DNA from: Longimicrobium sp.
Lineage (GTDB): Bacteria; Gemmatimonadota; Gemmatimonadetes; Longimicrobiales; Longimicrobiaceae
Direction of reading: 5' to 3'
Length of the DNA: 32,547 nt
NCBI GenBank assembly: GCA_036387335.1
Contig: DASVTZ010000152.1
Location: forward strand, 1 to 32,547
A model generated the notes under the pieces. It ran no database searches. It was not told the DNA's origin and saw only the letters and a program-made list of their open reading frames with translations. The position numbers were made by a program, and so were the translations under genes. Of the stretch, positions 31,101 to 32,547 are shown piece by piece (position 1 is the first letter of the stretch; each line of letters opens with the position of its first letter).

Positions 31101-32547
31101 GTACCGGAAGACGTAGTTGCCGGTGAAGCCGTCCGGCGGGGTGAAGGTGACGCTGCCGTCAGCGCCCACCGAGAGCGAGCCCGTGGTGCGGCCCGTCCCC
31201 GGCAGCGGGTTTACGGTAGTCCCCGCCGCGTACGTGGTCACCGACCCGCCCAGGCTGTCCGCGCCGAACGAGGTGATCGTCGCGGCCGGGAAGCCGAGGT
31301 TGTCGTTGGTCAGCAGGCCGGGCGCCGCGAGCGTGTACGTCTGCGGGTTGCCGGCGGTGCTGTAGAAGGCGTGGAACGGCTGCCCCGGCGCGCTGCCCGC
31401 CGCGGGACCCTCGTTCACCGCCGTCGGCGGCGCCTGCACCTCGAAGGAGTTGCTGGTGCCGCTCTCCGTTCCGCCGCTGCTGCGCGTCGCCGTCAGCGTG
31501 AAGCTGCCCGGCGTCCCGAAGGTGATGGCGTGCGAGGTGAGCACGCCCGCCGTGAAGGCGCCGGAGGTGCCGCCCGCCGTGATCCCGCCGCTCGGCGTGG
31601 AGGTGAAGCCCACCGTGCCGGTGAAGCTGGTGACCGTATTGTTGTACTCGTCCTGCGCGGTCACCTTGACGTTGAACGGCGTTCCGGAGAGCTGGGGGCC
31701 GATCGGGCCGCCGCCTGCCGCCTCCACCAGGAAGTGGTGCAGCGGGCCGTGCGTCACGTTGAAGGCGCTGCTCATCGCGCCCGTGAGCGAACCCGAGGAG
31801 GCAGTCAGCGTGTAGCCGGTGCCCACCAGGTTGATGCTCAGGTTGGAGAAGGTGGCCACGCCGTTCACCGCCGCCACCGTGGTGGTGCCGCTGAGCGTGC
31901 CGCCCGACGGGTTGGTGCCGATGGCGATCGTCACGTTGTCCGTGGCGGTCGTCACCAGGTTGCCGTTGGCGTCCACGATGGACACCTGCACCGCCGGGGT
32001 GATGGGGGCGCTGGCGACCACGTTGGAGGGCTGGACCGTGAAGGCCAGCGCCGCCGGGGCGCCCGGTGTGATGTCGAAGGGGCCGCTCGTGGCGCCCGTG
32101 AGGCTGCCGGAGCTGGCGGCCAGCGTGTAGCCCGCCCCCGCCTTGTTGATCGACAGGTCGGAGAAGGTCGCGATGCCGTTCACCGCCGCCACCGTCGCCG
32201 TGCCCGAGAGAGTGCCGCTCGCCGGGTTGTTGCCGATGGCGATGGTCACGTTGTCCGTGGCCGTCGTGACCGTGTTGCCGTTGGCGTCCTGGATGGCCAC
32301 CGTCACGGCGGGCGTGATCGACGCGCCCGCCACCGTGTTCGACGGCTGCTGCACGAAGCCCAGCTTGGCCGCCGCGCCCACCTTGGTGGTGATGTCGCCG
32401 CTCGTTCCGGACACGGTGCCGTCGTTCGCCGTCACCGTGTGCACCGTGCCGGCCGTCGTGCTCGTGGTGAACGACACCGTCGCCACCCCGCTCGCGTTCG
32501 TCTGGCTGGTGGGAGTGGCGAAGGAGCCGCCGTTGGTGCTGCTCCAC
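28131..32547 (-). CDS. Giant surface protein: Ig-like repeats, cadherin-like domains and beta-helix (5' end outside window)
   Basis: The frame runs to the right edge without a real start (an internal GTG at 32486 is not credible as the start), so more than 1470 residues and an unseen N-terminus exist. In protein order: two near-identical 105-residue Ig-like repeats (32375-31746); a third Ig-like domain with 'VKVTAQDEYNNTVTSFTGTV'; two cadherin-like domains (LLTNDNLGFP, GFTGNYVFRYRLTN; PGFEGSASFTYTVTNGFGTS); then from about 30770 (VWFIDASASAGGDGRFDSRF) a right-handed beta-helix of some 880 residues rich in Thr, Gly, Asn and Ser. The end has RFVTTVRLPGY and GGASCPTS, matching its neighbour at 24225-27668. 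A surface-exposed or secreted adhesin-like protein is likely. Termination is by the hairpin at 28048-28090. Confidence 0.88.
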   Translation of the reverse strand, partial: WSSTNGGSFATPTSQTNASGVATVSFTTSTTAGTVHTVTANDGTVSGTSGDITTKVGAAAKLGFVQQPSNTVAGASITPAVTVAIQDANGNTVTTATDNVTIAIGNNPASGTLSGTATVAAVNGIATFSDLSINKAGAGYTLAASSGSLTGATSGPFDITPGAPAALAFTVQPSNVVASAPITPAVQVSIVDANGNLVTTATDNVTIAIGTNPSGGTLSGTTTVAAVNGVATFSNLSINLVGTGYTLTASSGSLTGAMSSAFNVTHGPLHHFLVEAAGGGPIGPQLSGTPFNVKVTAQDEYNNTVTSFTGTVGFTSTPSGGITAGGTSGAFTAGVLTSHAITFGTPGSFTLTATRSSGGTESGTSNSFEVQAPPTAVNEGPAAGSAPGQPFHAFYSTAGNPQTYTLAAPGLLTNDNLGFPAATITSFGADSLGGSVTTYAAGTTVNPLPGTGRTTGSLSVGADGSVTFTPPDGFTGNYVFRYRLTNVRGTSDGIVTIAVGARPAAVNDTYSPVLLGNVPINTATSTQFRVTTNDAGDGKVLAITGQSNGTATLNADSTFTFRPNPGFEGSASFTYTVTNGFGTSAAATVSMTVANPVWFIDASASAGGDGRFDSRFSALSSFAAINNGSGNNPAANDRIFLYTGAYTAPVTLLNGQQFVGQGATGSSFSSVLGVTWPADSGPEPAINGTSPSITSATTGVTLGSGNTLRGFNLGNTTGAALIGSSFGTVVVTNVGINTTGQALNLTTGTLNGSFTQLRSTGGTNNVSLTGVATTGTSTLGGAGDVLSGATGDAFVVAGGTGSFTYSGNLTQASNAATVNVSGGHSGTLTFQTGTVSATNGTGLQFNNADGTYAFSGTTTLAGGNAGIDVSNGSSGTFTFPSTASITNPTAETVAISNSAPTFTYAGTLSKTNNSGSGITLSSNTGGTITFSGTSKVFSTGTSAAVNITGNGATILFTGGGLDIDVSGSNATGFTASGGGSVTVQGSNNVIDLTTGSNAAVALSVSGTTIAAGGLNFTRISANGGANGIFLNNTGSTAGLTVTGNGAAATPAGTGGTIQNTTGTDGSTSGIGIYLNNTVNPSFSWMQLNDHAGHAIKGSGLTNFTLVKTRITGTSGNNINGPYYEGAISLTDVVGAAAVTGSNISGGTLENIRFINTTGTLNRLVMDGDTLGHNGTLGGQSVLVEAQGTAVMKVTVQNSRFTGSRDQQFQLNMVGTGANDLVFTNNVLTNSHSNSLAGGVLVSGGGAGTNPTLTYNISNNNIQGAKASALIVSKPNTTGSYVGTIGSNIIGTAGVANSGSAGGSGISLIWAVQGTHSTSITNNQIFQYNNFGISLQTGGVAATGVTHNATLNATVTGNTIANPGTLGALDINGIYLNSGTNSGDAYQVCLGLNNNTLTGSGKDNGSGVGQDYYFRGRFVTTVRLPGYTGAADGSGLPGYLVPRTNGAFTTGYSSQSGTNFQNTAGGASCPTS
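31746..32375 (-). repeat. Two tandem 315-bp Ig-like repeat units
   Basis: Units 32375-32061 and 32060-31746 each encode 105 residues and share runs such as TTATDNVTIAIG, GTLSGT(A/T)TVAAVNG and SSGSLTGA. The DNA is also very similar, implying recent duplication and possible copy-number variation. More copies may lie beyond the right edge. Confidence 0.75.

Overview
The window is GC-rich, Gram-negative bacterial DNA that best resembles a Gemmatimonadota genome, probably of the Longimicrobium type. This is inferred from the gene families: DUF11 surface proteins, long lipoproteins with Ig-like and beta-helix domains, clustered tail-collar proteins and DUF6916. No rRNA or marker gene in the window proves it.

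Layout. (1) 1-10914, minus strand: two operons of exported DUF11-type proteins. Genes 10914>8551 and 8554>7145 overlap by ATGA and pair a 787-aa DUF11 protein with a barrel-like outer-membrane protein. Genes 6860>6354, 6308>5055 and 5017>1 form a second set that ends in a giant DUF11 plus beta-barrel protein cut by the left edge. The two intergenic regions upstream of these operons carry GTTCC...GGAAC palindromes. (2) 11257-13182: a divergent protein with a putative ribbon-helix-helix N-terminus, a composite palindromic intergenic repeat, a tRNA-Leu(CAA) with its terminator, and a secreted or lipoprotein gene. (3) 13261-20987, plus strand: a CoA-thioester catabolic gene group behind a clear sigma70-like promoter. 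It encodes a TetR regulator, enoyl-CoA hydratase, aldehyde dehydrogenase, thiolase, a PaaG-like isomerase, two small paralogous lipoproteins, 3-hydroxyacyl-CoA dehydrogenase and a second hydratase. The set resembles the lower half of phenylacetyl-CoA degradation, though generic beta-oxidation is not excluded. (4) 21130-24106: a 120-aa unknown, a DUF6916 protein, a GNAT acetyltransferase and three tandem tail-collar proteins with no phage genes around them. (5) 24225-32547, minus strand: two tandem, paralogous giant surface proteins (Ig/cadherin-like domains, then a right-handed beta-helix). The upstream one is cut by the right edge.

How it may work together. Regions 1, 4 and 5 are dominated by exported proteins and look like cell-surface loci. 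Region 3 is a self-contained catabolic unit, probably controlled by its own TetR repressor. Several spacers hold inverted repeats built from short iterated words (GGGGAAC/T, AAGTGCT, CACAGAG). In one case the structure abuts the thiolase start codon. The strongest candidates for something undescribed are the pairing of DUF11 proteins with barrel-like proteins under a shared palindromic motif, and the beta-helix giants next to stand-alone tail-collar and DUF6916 genes.
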